A stretch of 8,053 bases of DNA from an uncultured Bacteroidota bacterium (GTDB lineage Bacteria; Bacteroidota; Bacteroidia; Chitinophagales; Chitinophagaceae): assembly GCA_938008665.1 (NCBI GenBank), contig CALLKA010000039.1, positions 1-8,053 of the forward strand. Reading direction: 5' to 3'. The stretch's first letter is position 1. Every line of letters starts with the position of its first letter. The notes under the pieces were generated by a model, which worked only from the letters and a program-made list of their open reading frames with translations, was not told the origin of the DNA and searched no databases. The translations under genes were made by a program, and so were the position numbers. Shown here piece by piece: positions 1-7,207 of this stretch.

Positions 1-1607
1 GGAGATAAAATATCGTATTTGGATTTGGGGCGTAAATTTTCAAGCCATTTAAATCCATTTAATTTTAAATCTGTTTTATTTGTTTTTTGAATAGGCGTAA
101 GTGTTCCTTTAAGTTGATTTCGAAAAATAACCTTAGCAGGCTCACTATTTTCAAAAGTAATTTCAATGATTTGCGCATTGGAATGATTTACGCCCACAAA
201 ATTTTTATCATTGTCCATGGCGAAATAAATATTTTCTGCATTACCCTTACAGCGCATCTTTATTAATTCCCCGTCATTAAACCAGGCGTTTAGTCGGCTG
301 CCTTTTATTTGATTATAATACTCCGTTGTATCAATTTTGTTTATTGCTAATGCATTATTAAAAACGTTTAGTTGTTCTGGCTTTTTATTCTGAACATACA
401 TGTATATGGTGTCACCAGTAATTTGATTATTGTTGGCCCAAACAATGGGTCTGGATATTAGTCGAATGGTAGAATCGCTTAAGGCATAAAATAAGCTGTC
501 ACATTTGGCTTGAAGTGAATCGGAATAAACTTGGACATGATGAAAAGCTTCAAAATATTTGTCTAAAGTGGAATCAGTCATCAGGCCAACGCTGTCTCTT
601 GCTTTTGGAAATGGGCGTTTTAAGTCGGTCACTTTTCCTGAGTATAAGGTGTCGGCAGATACGTATAAAGTATCGTTTTTTTGTTTAATTAATAACAAAG
701 GTAATTCTGTAGCAAGTAAGGCGCTTTTTTTCTTATCTGTTTTAATATTGTTTGCCAATAAATCAAAGCCTAGGGTGTCTTTTGATTTGTAAACCACGTT
801 GCCTCTAAATTCTCCTAAGCCTAGTGAGTCATCAATCGCCATATCATCAGCAATAAAAGTATAAGTGCTATCGTCAATACTGGAACGTTCATACATATAG
901 CCCTTTTTAGTGCCTAAGTTGTAATTCCCATTCCTCGTTCGAATAATACGGGAGCCTGAAATAATTTTTGTAGGACTTATAAAGTTAGCCAATTGAGAAT
1001 AAGTATTGTATTCAAGGGTGTCGGTGTAAATAGTATTATCTGGATCATTCGCTTCCACTTTTTTTCTGAAAATTACATCTCTGGTGACGCCATAATAATA
1101 ACCTTCCACACTTCTTAATTTTGTTTTATTACGTACCAGCGTTCCTCCTTTTTTAAAATAGCCAATTTTGACCGATACATCATAATCTAAAGAGTCTGTG
1201 GTTAAAACACCTTTGCCATCTGTTAACCTTACTTTTTTTCGGAGATAAGCTTTTTTAGTATTGCCGATGTATTTTAAGTATTCGGAATAGGTATGAACGC
1301 TATCTGCGTCATTGATATGAATATTCCCAAAGCCTTCTAATGTGTTTTTGGTGGTATTTAAAATCAAGCTATCACCATATAGCAAGGTTTTACCTTGTCT
1401 AATTTTAACATGACCAACTAATATAAGGTAGTCAATGCTATCCACTTTTTTGACATTGTAACTTTCGGCTGATAAAAATTCAATCAATTTACTATTACTA
1501 TCCACTAATGGTGGTGCTGGTAAATTGTTTTGTATAGGTGTGGTTTGTCCTATAATTAAGGAGTAGGAGAGTAACGAGAATAATATGATGAACCCCCTTT
1601 TAATCAT
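1..1607 (-). CDS. OstA/LptA-like periplasmic LPS-transport protein (3' end cut off by the window edge)
   Basis: Translating the minus strand from the ATG at 1607 gives an uninterrupted frame of 535 codons to the left edge, so the stop codon lies outside. Residues 1-20 form a signal peptide (MIKR, then a hydrophobic stretch ending LIIG before QTTP), so the product should be periplasmic. The mature part is beta-rich with recurring Asp-Ser/Thr-Leu turns: LLYGDSLILN near 76-85, TTDSLDYD near 136-143, YTDTLEYN near 194-201, SADTLYSG near 317-324 and TGDTIYMY near 397-404. This is the pattern of the OstA/LptA beta-jellyroll fold, whose members bridge LPS between inner and outer membrane; a direct LPS role here is inferred. 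It is much longer than E. coli LptA (about 185 residues), as is usual for OstA-like proteins in Bacteroidota, and appears to hold several tandem jellyroll units. Its start overlaps the end of the MlaD gene by 8 bases, so the two are probably co-transcribed and perhaps translationally coupled. The window probably lacks only a short C-terminal tail, but that cannot be seen. Confidence 0.9.
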   Translation of the reverse strand, partial: MIKRGFIILFSLLSYSLIIGQTTPIQNNLPAPPLVDSNSKLIEFLSAESYNVKKVDSIDYLILVGHVKIRQGKTLLYGDSLILNTTKNTLEGFGNIHINDADSVHTYSEYLKYIGNTKKAYLRKKVRLTDGKGVLTTDSLDYDVSVKIGYFKKGGTLVRNKTKLRSVEGYYYGVTRDVIFRKKVEANDPDNTIYTDTLEYNTYSQLANFISPTKIISGSRIIRTRNGNYNLGTKKGYMYERSSIDDSTYTFIADDMAIDDSLGLGEFRGNVVYKSKDTLGFDLLANNIKTDKKKSALLATELPLLLIKQKNDTLYVSADTLYSGKVTDLKRPFPKARDSVGLMTDSTLDKYFEAFHHVQVYSDSLQAKCDSLFYALSDSTIRLISRPIVWANNNQITGDTIYMYVQNKKPEQLNVFNNALAINKIDTTEYYNQIKGSRLNAWFNDGELIKMRCKGNAENIYFAMDNDKNFVGVNHSNAQIIEITFENSEPAKVIFRNQLKGTLTPIQKTNKTDLKLNGFKWLENLRPKSKYDILS

Positions 1608-2604
1608 GAGCAACAGTATCAGCGATAGGCTTACTCAATGGAGTTGTTTTATCTTTTTTCCCAAATACAGAAATATTAATATAACGTTTCGGATGAACGC
1701 GAACATCATCCAGTAAAGTATTTAAGCTTGTTATGGTATTCTTTAATTCAATATACACTTCACCATCATTCAATATTTTAGCAGCAGTACCATTGCCGGT
1801 ATTTATTTTTTTAAGTGTAGTTGATAACTCAGCCACTACAGTTTGCAAATTTGCAATGGTGTTTTTTAAATCAGCTTGTTTTAATGATTGTGTCGTGCTA
1901 TCTAAGTTTTGTATAATAGCATTGATTTTACTATTGTTTCCATTTAAGTTTTTTGTAAATGCATTGACATTATCAAATGATTGTGCAATAGATCCATCTT
2001 GTTTTTTAAGCATACCCTCGATAGCTGCCATGGAGGTGTTCAAATTCTTTGTAGTTTCAGTTAAGTTGGCAAGCATTACACTGAAGTTTTCCTTGTTTTG
2101 ATCATTTAAAACCTTGTTGATATTATTTAAAACCTTTTCAAGTGAATTGATTGTATTTTTTGTTTGTTCACCAAGTGGAGAAAGTGTATTCATGATATCA
2201 CCCAGTAAGCTTGCTGAAGGAGCAGTCTTAATGGTATCATCATTTTTAAAATAGGTTTTAGCGTCCCCCAAAACGATACTAATACTATTGGTACCTAGCG
2301 GATTTTCCTGTATCGCCGCAATAGAATTCACAGGTATTTTATAAGCTTTATTTAAACGTATGGTAACTGCAATTTCCGATAAGTTATCATTAATATTTTC
2401 AATATCAAATACTGAACCCACCTGGTAGCCATTTATAAAAACAGGATTTGAAACAATCAATCCTTTTGTATCGGAATATTTTGCATAAATGAAATTTCCA
2501 GATTTAAACATGGTTTTACCACGCAAAACATTAAATCCAATAATGATTAAGGTTACTGCAATGACTGTTAATGCGCCTACTTTTGTTTCATTCGATACTT
2601 TCAT
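1600..2604 (-). CDS. mlaD: MCE/MlaD-family lipid-transport protein
   Basis: This 334-residue protein has the MlaD layout: a short cytoplasmic start, one membrane anchor at about residues 9-27 (GALTVIAVTLIIIGFNVLRG), then an MCE domain at about 37-117 that includes YSDTKGLIVSNPVFINGYQVG (starting at 43) and NPLGTNSISIVLGD (101-114). Residues 135-300 are mostly amphipathic helix rich in Asn, Thr, Leu and Lys, which probably forms a long coiled coil. The C-terminal VHPKRYINISVFGKK resembles the conserved tail of Bacteroidota MCE proteins. MCE proteins form hexameric periplasmic rings or tunnels that shuttle phospholipids between membranes, normally with an MlaE permease and MlaF ATPase; neither partner is in this window. 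E. coli MlaD has about 183 residues, so the helical tail is the main difference. The gene follows the amidase gene by 77 bases and overlaps the OstA-like gene, which suggests one operon. The ATG at 2604 is chosen because the membrane anchor follows at once. The family call is firm; the symbol mlaD is by homology. Confidence 0.92.
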   Translation of the reverse strand: MKVSNETKVGALTVIAVTLIIIGFNVLRGKTMFKSGNFIYAKYSDTKGLIVSNPVFINGYQVGSVFDIENINDNLSEIAVTIRLNKAYKIPVNSIAAIQENPLGTNSISIVLGDAKTYFKNDDTIKTAPSASLLGDIMNTLSPLGEQTKNTINSLEKVLNNINKVLNDQNKENFSVMLANLTETTKNLNTSMAAIEGMLKKQDGSIAQSFDNVNAFTKNLNGNNSKINAIIQNLDSTTQSLKQADLKNTIANLQTVVAELSTTLKKINTGNGTAAKILNDGEVYIELKNTITSLNTLLDDVRVHPKRYINISVFGKKDKTTPLSKPIADTVAHD

Positions 2605-2681
2605 TGGATACGCTTGCTGCGACAGTTGGTTTAAGAATATAAAATTAGATTAAAAATAGCCTCCTTGTTTAAATGGCTTTA

Positions 2682-3623
2682 CTATTTAATATTGTTTTTT
2701 TGTTGATTTTCTAGTGAAAACTTATATCGAATTAGTGATTTGGTAATCACTTCACAAATTTGTTTTTGTCCATCCTCACTATTTAGGTATTCTTCGTCTT
2801 CAGGATTAGATATAAATCCAGTTTCTATCAGCACAGCAGGCATCGCAACTGCCTGTAGCACCCAAATTCCCTTTTGGTCTCTCTGTTTAGCTTCTCTACT
2901 CAATCTGCCTGCTTTTTGAAATTCTTCCTCAATCGTTAAAGCCAAACTTGCAGCTCGTTGAAAATATTGTTGCGTTAATAAGCTGGCCATCATTGATCTT
3001 GTAGGGTCAGTGTTTTTATTTAACTCTTTAATTTGTCTTTCAGATACGGAGTCTAATTTCTCCACCATCTCATCTACCATATCATCTGCCACTTCCTTGC
3101 GTTCATCTGATTTACCAACTCCGTAAATATAGGTTTCCGTTCCTCTAGCTGTGTTGGGACTATAGGTAATTTTATAATTGGGCACTTTGCGGGTTACTTT
3201 TCGCTTTTTCCCACCTTTTTTGACATAATAGGTTTTGTTAACATACCCAATCAATTCTTTGTTTTTTTTGGGGCCTGCTGAATTGGTATGAATACATACA
3301 AATAAATCACCCTTGGCTTGGTTGGCAAATTTCGCTTTTTCAACAACAGAACTATAAACATCTGTGGTTCTGGTCATAACCACTTCAACATCAGGCAGGG
3401 ATTGACGAATATAGTCCTCCAATTTTAATGATATAGCCAAAGAAACAGCTGCTTCTGTTGAATATTGGCCTTTGGCACCAGGATCAGTACCACCGTGCCC
3501 AGCATCAATAATAATTCGTTTTAATGATTTTGGCTGGTTTTGAGCATGCCCATTCAAGCAAATAAGGCTAAAAAGGGCGATACATCCAAAACGAAATGCT
3601 AAAATCAATCTATTTTGCTTCAT
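2682..3623 (-). CDS. N-acetylmuramoyl-L-alanine amidase (Amidase_3, zinc-dependent)
   Basis: The enzyme cleaves the amide bond between N-acetylmuramic acid and the L-alanine of the stem peptide in peptidoglycan. Residues 1-27 form a signal peptide with a likely cut after NGHA, so it acts in the periplasm. The Amidase_3 fold follows: IIIDAGHGGTDPGA (37-50) with zinc ligand His43, Glu57 as probable second ligand, FVCIHTNSAG (108-117) with zinc ligand His112, GTETYIYG (161-168), and VLIETGFISNPEDEEYL (264-280) with catalytic Glu267. All key residues are present. Two extra segments stand out: a Lys/Arg-rich stretch at about 118-150 and a charged, helical stretch of roughly 85 residues at 171-255 before the catalytic glutamate. 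The latter sits where AmiA/B/C-type amidases carry their autoinhibitory helix. At 313 residues it is a single catalytic domain without a SPOR or LysM cell-wall-binding domain. It is the first gene of the run leading into mlaD and is transcribed divergently from lptD. A role in cell separation is likely by family, but inferred. Confidence 0.95.
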   Translation of the reverse strand: MKQNRLILAFRFGCIALFSLICLNGHAQNQPKSLKRIIIDAGHGGTDPGAKGQYSTEAAVSLAISLKLEDYIRQSLPDVEVVMTRTTDVYSSVVEKAKFANQAKGDLFVCIHTNSAGPKKNKELIGYVNKTYYVKKGGKKRKVTRKVPNYKITYSPNTARGTETYIYGVGKSDERKEVADDMVDEMVEKLDSVSERQIKELNKNTDPTRSMMASLLTQQYFQRAASLALTIEEEFQKAGRLSREAKQRDQKGIWVLQAVAMPAVLIETGFISNPEDEEYLNSEDGQKQICEVITKSLIRYKFSLENQQKNNIK

Positions 3624-3636
3624 AATCAGTGCCTTA

Positions 3637-6408
3637 ATGGGGTTTTACTTTATTTTTGCAGCAGTGATAAAGTTAGTACACAAAAATAACGAAAAATACA
3701 GCCCATCTATTGTTAATATTAGCATTTTCCTGATATTAACGCTAGTTTTTGGTTGCTGCTTTTCCGGCTTTAGTCAGGATCAAAAACCGGCAAAATCTAA
3801 TAATCGCCTTTTTAGTAAAAAGCCTCTTATAAACCAAGTGGATTCGAGTATTTCAAAAAAGGCAGGAATCATTAAATCATTGGATACAAATAGGTTGAAA
3901 ATAGATTCAACAGGTATAAAGAATGATAGTACTAAATCTGTTCAAATTTTGAGGGTGTCTAAAGATAGTATTGATGCGCCTGTCAATTATAATGCCACCG
4001 ACTCTGGAGTAATGATCATGGCCACCAAAGAATTTTTTCTCTACGGGGATGCAAAAACAGAATATGGAACGGCTCAATTAGAGGCTGCAAATATTGTGTA
4101 TGACCAACAAACACAAAATATTCGTGCCTATGGGGCGAAAGATACTACGGGTAGTCCTTTAAGTAATCCCAAGTTTTTAGAAGGGGATATAATATCGGTC
4201 AATGATTCTATTTATTTTAATATGAAATCAGGTAAGGGATTTACAAAAAACACCAATTTTCAACAAGGTGAAATTTTTGTGAATGCCAACACCATGAAAA
4301 AAGTATCCAAGGATGTAGCTTTTGCATATAAAGCGCGATTCACTACATGTAACTTAGATGATCCTCATTTTGCTTTTAGAACTAACAAGATGAAGATAAT
4401 AACCAATAAAATTGGTGTATCCGGACCCACTTTCCCTGAATTTGAAGGGGTGCCATTTCCCATTGGCATTCCATTTGGAATATTCCCATTAGCGCAAGGA
4501 AGACATTCAGGTTTAATGGCACCTGCATTTTCAACCAGTGAGGACTTTGGTTTGGGATTTGAAGGATTGGGATATTACAAAGTGCTCAGTGATAATTTTG
4601 ATGCAACTGTACGAACAAATATTTATTCTTATGGCGGTTGGAATTTAAACTTGAACAGTAAGTACATCATGCGTTATAAATACATGGGTAATTTTAATTT
4701 GAGTTTGCAAAACACAAAGATGCTCAATAGGAATACATCCATTAATCAAGAATATACGGGTGGTCGTACATTTATGATTAACTGGACCCATTCCATGGAT
4801 CAGCGCGCTAGACCAGGTACTTCCTTTTCTGCGAATGTAAACTTTGGAAGCACAAAGTATAATAGACTATTGTTGAATAATCCATTTCAGAATTATCAAA
4901 ACCAAATTAGTTCTTCTGTCAGTTATACAAAAAGCTGGGATAATAAGTACAATTTGTCAGTGAACTTAAATCATAACCAAAATAATAATTTAGGGTTGGT
5001 TAATATGAGTTTGCCAAATATTAACTTTAATGCAATAACTATTTATCCATTTCAATCGAAAGATCAAATTGGTGAAGGGAAGTGGTATGAAAAGTTAGGC
5101 ATAGGTTACAATGGTAGTTTTCAAAATCAATTGTCATTTTATGACTCAGCGTTGAATTTTAATAAATTATTAGATACCATGCAATGGGGAGCGCAACATA
5201 GCATCCCCATCAGTTTATCATTACCTTCATTAGGGCCTGTTACAATTACACCTGGTATTTCTTTTGAAGAAAAGTGGTTTGGACAACAAAGTATCAAAAC
5301 TTGGAATAATAAAACAAAGCAAGTGGACACTTCCATTAGTCGCGGATTTTACCGAGCGCCTAATATGAGTTTTAGTTTAGGAACAGCTTCAAGGATTTTT
5401 GGTACTTATAAATTCAAAAAAAACAGCAGTGTTCAAGCCATCAGGCATGAGGTTAGACCAAGTATCTCGATGAGTTATACACCTGATTTAGCGGCTTCTT
5501 ATCATTACACTACACAAATTGATTCAACGGGCCGTAATTATCGCTTTTCAAAATATGATGGTGGTATTGGAGGGGGATATTCAGAAGGTACTTTTGGCGG
5601 AATGGGCTTTGGCGTAGATAATTTATTGGAGATGAAAATGAAGGATAAGAAAGATACGACCGAAGGCGCTTTTAAGAAAGTTAAATTAATTGAAGGATTT
5701 GGATTTAACTCGAGTTATAATTTTTTAGCGGATAGTTTTGCTTTGGGCAATTTTAATATCTATATGAGAACCACTTTGTTTGAAAAGTTAAACATCACTT
5801 CAAATTTGACGATGGATCCTTACCAAACAGATAAGCAAGGCTTTAGGGTGAATAAGCTTGACATTGATCCAACAAAATTAAAATTTGGTAATATTACCAG
5901 TGGGGGGCTTTCCTTTTCCACTTCTTTTAAAAGTAAATCAGCTGATGGTAAGGAATCAAAACAAAAAGAGATACCTATTGATCCATTCATGACCCCTGAT
6001 GAGCAACAAAGGCAATTGCAATATGCAAAATCTAATCCAGCTGAGTTTACCGACTTTAATATTCCATGGACCTTAACCTTATCTTATTCCTTTCAATTTT
6101 CGAGGTACATGAAACCAGATTATTCTGGTTTTCAAGTCAACACTTATTCAAGTCTGAACTTTAATGGCGATTTTAGTATTACCCCCAAATGGAAAATGGG
6201 GGGTACGGGATATATAGATGTTGCAAAGCGAAGTGTTCAGCAATTAAGTATGTTTATCACAAGGGAAATGCATTGTTGGCAATTAGCAATTAATGTGACT
6301 CCGATTGGATTGTATAAATCTTTTAGTATCACAGTGAATCCAAAATCAGGTATCCTCAGGGATTTGAAAATAAATAGAAGCAGAACCTTCTCATCCTCCT
6401 CTTATTAG
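3637..6408 (+). CDS. lptD: LptD, outer-membrane LPS-assembly barrel
   Basis: LptD receives LPS from the periplasmic bridge and inserts it into the outer leaflet of the outer membrane, normally with the lipoprotein LptE as plug. The frame encodes 923 residues. A hydrophobic segment at 27-44 (NISIFLILTLVFGCCFSG) is the signal-peptide core, with a likely cut near Ser46. Residues 45-120 are a low-complexity Ser/Lys/Asp linker. An OstA-like jellyroll covers about 125-260, including EFFLYGDAK, AQLEAANIVYD and the family-typical FTTCNLDDPHFAF (235-247). FPIGIPFGIFPL (274-285) leads into a long barrel domain of alternating, aromatic-rich strands that ends SSSSY. The mature protein has only two cysteines, Cys238 and Cys880 (MHCWQ). 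Starting at ATG 3637 gives an unusually long region of about 26 residues before the hydrophobic core, and a promoter-like element lies inside it; a GTG start at 3664 (residue 10) fits better, but no other upstream ATG decides the matter. The gene is monocistronic in this window, divergent from the amidase and convergent with plsC. Confidence 0.93.
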   Translation: MGFYFIFAAVIKLVHKNNEKYSPSIVNISIFLILTLVFGCCFSGFSQDQKPAKSNNRLFSKKPLINQVDSSISKKAGIIKSLDTNRLKIDSTGIKNDSTKSVQILRVSKDSIDAPVNYNATDSGVMIMATKEFFLYGDAKTEYGTAQLEAANIVYDQQTQNIRAYGAKDTTGSPLSNPKFLEGDIISVNDSIYFNMKSGKGFTKNTNFQQGEIFVNANTMKKVSKDVAFAYKARFTTCNLDDPHFAFRTNKMKIITNKIGVSGPTFPEFEGVPFPIGIPFGIFPLAQGRHSGLMAPAFSTSEDFGLGFEGLGYYKVLSDNFDATVRTNIYSYGGWNLNLNSKYIMRYKYMGNFNLSLQNTKMLNRNTSINQEYTGGRTFMINWTHSMDQRARPGTSFSANVNFGSTKYNRLLLNNPFQNYQNQISSSVSYTKSWDNKYNLSVNLNHNQNNNLGLVNMSLPNINFNAITIYPFQSKDQIGEGKWYEKLGIGYNGSFQNQLSFYDSALNFNKLLDTMQWGAQHSIPISLSLPSLGPVTITPGISFEEKWFGQQSIKTWNNKTKQVDTSISRGFYRAPNMSFSLGTASRIFGTYKFKKNSSVQAIRHEVRPSISMSYTPDLAASYHYTTQIDSTGRNYRFSKYDGGIGGGYSEGTFGGMGFGVDNLLEMKMKDKKDTTEGAFKKVKLIEGFGFNSSYNFLADSFALGNFNIYMRTTLFEKLNITSNLTMDPYQTDKQGFRVNKLDIDPTKLKFGNITSGGLSFSTSFKSKSADGKESKQKEIPIDPFMTPDEQQRQLQYAKSNPAEFTDFNIPWTLTLSYSFQFSRYMKPDYSGFQVNTYSSLNFNGDFSITPKWKMGGTGYIDVAKRSVQQLSMFITREMHCWQLAINVTPIGLYKSFSITVNPKSGILRDLKINRSRTFSSSSY
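3651..3658 (+). promoter_or_regulatory. Putative -7 promoter element for lptD
   Basis: TATTTTTG matches the Bacteroidota -7 consensus TAnnTTTG exactly and is followed by CA, a very common context in this phylum. No convincing -33 TTTG lies 19-21 bases upstream. If the element is real, transcription would start near 3664, inside the open reading frame that begins at ATG 3637, so translation of lptD would have to begin downstream of that ATG. In AT-rich DNA the motif also occurs by chance. Confidence 0.45.
3681..3688 (-). promoter_or_regulatory. Putative -7 promoter element for the amidase operon
   Basis: On the minus strand these bases read TATTTTTG, again an exact TAnnTTTG match. A start of transcription near 3675 would leave a 5' leader of about 50 bases before the amidase ATG at 3623. 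No clear -33 element is seen. The site lies within the first codons of the lptD frame, so the two divergent promoters would be interlocked. The evidence is motif only. Confidence 0.35.
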
Positions 6409-6452
6409 GTAAAAGTTGTAATTATTTTATCAACATGAATCTTTGTGGCTTG

Positions 6453-7193
6453 CTATGAATTATTATTTTTCTCATAATGTTCGGCCATAATATCAAATAC
6501 TAATTTTTTTAAGGTTTCGGAGGTGTGACCTTCAGGTGATATGGCAGGAAGTATGTTTAAAATTATTTTACCTGGTCTTAAGAATAAGATAGGTTTTGCT
6601 GGTAAAATTCTTTTTGTATTTAAAATCACGACAGGCACAATGGGCTTTCCTGTATCTACAGATAATCTAAAGGCGCCATCGTAAAATGATTTTAATGGGT
6701 TATTGGTTTTATTACGTGTCCCTTCAGGATAAATAAGCATATCGAGCCCGTTATTTAAAACACGTTTCATTGCCTCATAGCTTTTGCGACGACTTTCATT
6801 ATTTTTTCTATCAACAATCACTGTAGCAAATTGATAAATCCAACCAAATAAAGGGACATAAACAAAGCTCTTTTTTGCAATGGTTTTATTTGCCCTAGCT
6901 AAAAAAGGGGTACTCACCGGAATATCAATCAAGCTATTATGATTGCATACAACAACCGCATTTTCTAACCCATCAAATACTTCTTTACCGGTTACTTTAA
7001 ATGTACATCCTGATAAAGTTAAAAAAGTGCCCATCCATATTTGGGATAAAAATCGGTGGTATTTTGTTTTTTGTGGATCGGGTAAAATAAAGCAGACCAT
7101 ATAAAATGGAAAAAATACCATCATCGTTGAAGCGAAAACAATCAAAGCCCAAATGGCTAATATGCGTGCGATTATGTTTTTAATCAATTTCAT
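6453..7193 (-). CDS. plsC: 1-acyl-sn-glycerol-3-phosphate acyltransferase (PlsC/LPLAT family)
   Basis: The product should add the second acyl chain to lysophosphatidic acid to make phosphatidic acid, the precursor of membrane phospholipids, at the inner membrane. Counting from the ATG at 7193 (246 residues), residues 8-38 are hydrophobic and hold one or two membrane segments. The four acyltransferase motifs are present: NHNSLID (84-90) with His85 and Asp90 of the HX4D catalytic pair, VDR (127-129), YPEGTRN (155-161) for glycerophosphate binding, and VPVVI (186-190). The frame can be extended nine codons to a TTG at 7220 that overlaps the ung stop, but the ATG at 7193 is preferred: it sits 14 bases after the ung stop behind an AT-rich leader and directly precedes a basic MKLIKN start. 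The gene is probably co-transcribed with ung and ends 44 bases from the convergent lptD. Related acyltransferases act on other lipids such as ornithine lipids, so the exact acceptor is inferred. Confidence 0.92.
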   Translation of the reverse strand: MKLIKNIIARILAIWALIVFASTMMVFFPFYMVCFILPDPQKTKYHRFLSQIWMGTFLTLSGCTFKVTGKEVFDGLENAVVVCNHNSLIDIPVSTPFLARANKTIAKKSFVYVPLFGWIYQFATVIVDRKNNESRRKSYEAMKRVLNNGLDMLIYPEGTRNKTNNPLKSFYDGAFRLSVDTGKPIVPVVILNTKRILPAKPILFLRPGKIILNILPAISPEGHTSETLKKLVFDIMAEHYEKNNNS

Positions 7194-7207
7194 TTTAAAT
7201 ATTGTCG

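Noticed and set aside
559..792. Plus-strand open frame of 77 codons
   Set aside because: It lies antisense within the OstA-like gene, whose minus-strand frame is continuous and carries the recognisable jellyroll repeats. The plus-strand product has no family features.
1733..2101. Plus-strand open frame of 122 codons
   Set aside because: It is antisense to the coiled-coil part of mlaD. Its Phe/Val-rich composition is what the complement of Asn/Lys/Thr-rich codons produces.
5139..5336. Minus-strand open frame of 65 codons
   Set aside because: It is antisense to the lptD barrel region and shows no motif or start signal.
6409..6452. Possible bidirectional terminator between lptD and plsC
   Set aside because: Only a four-base GTTG/CAAC pairing with a long loop is visible, with no run of T on either side that would support it.
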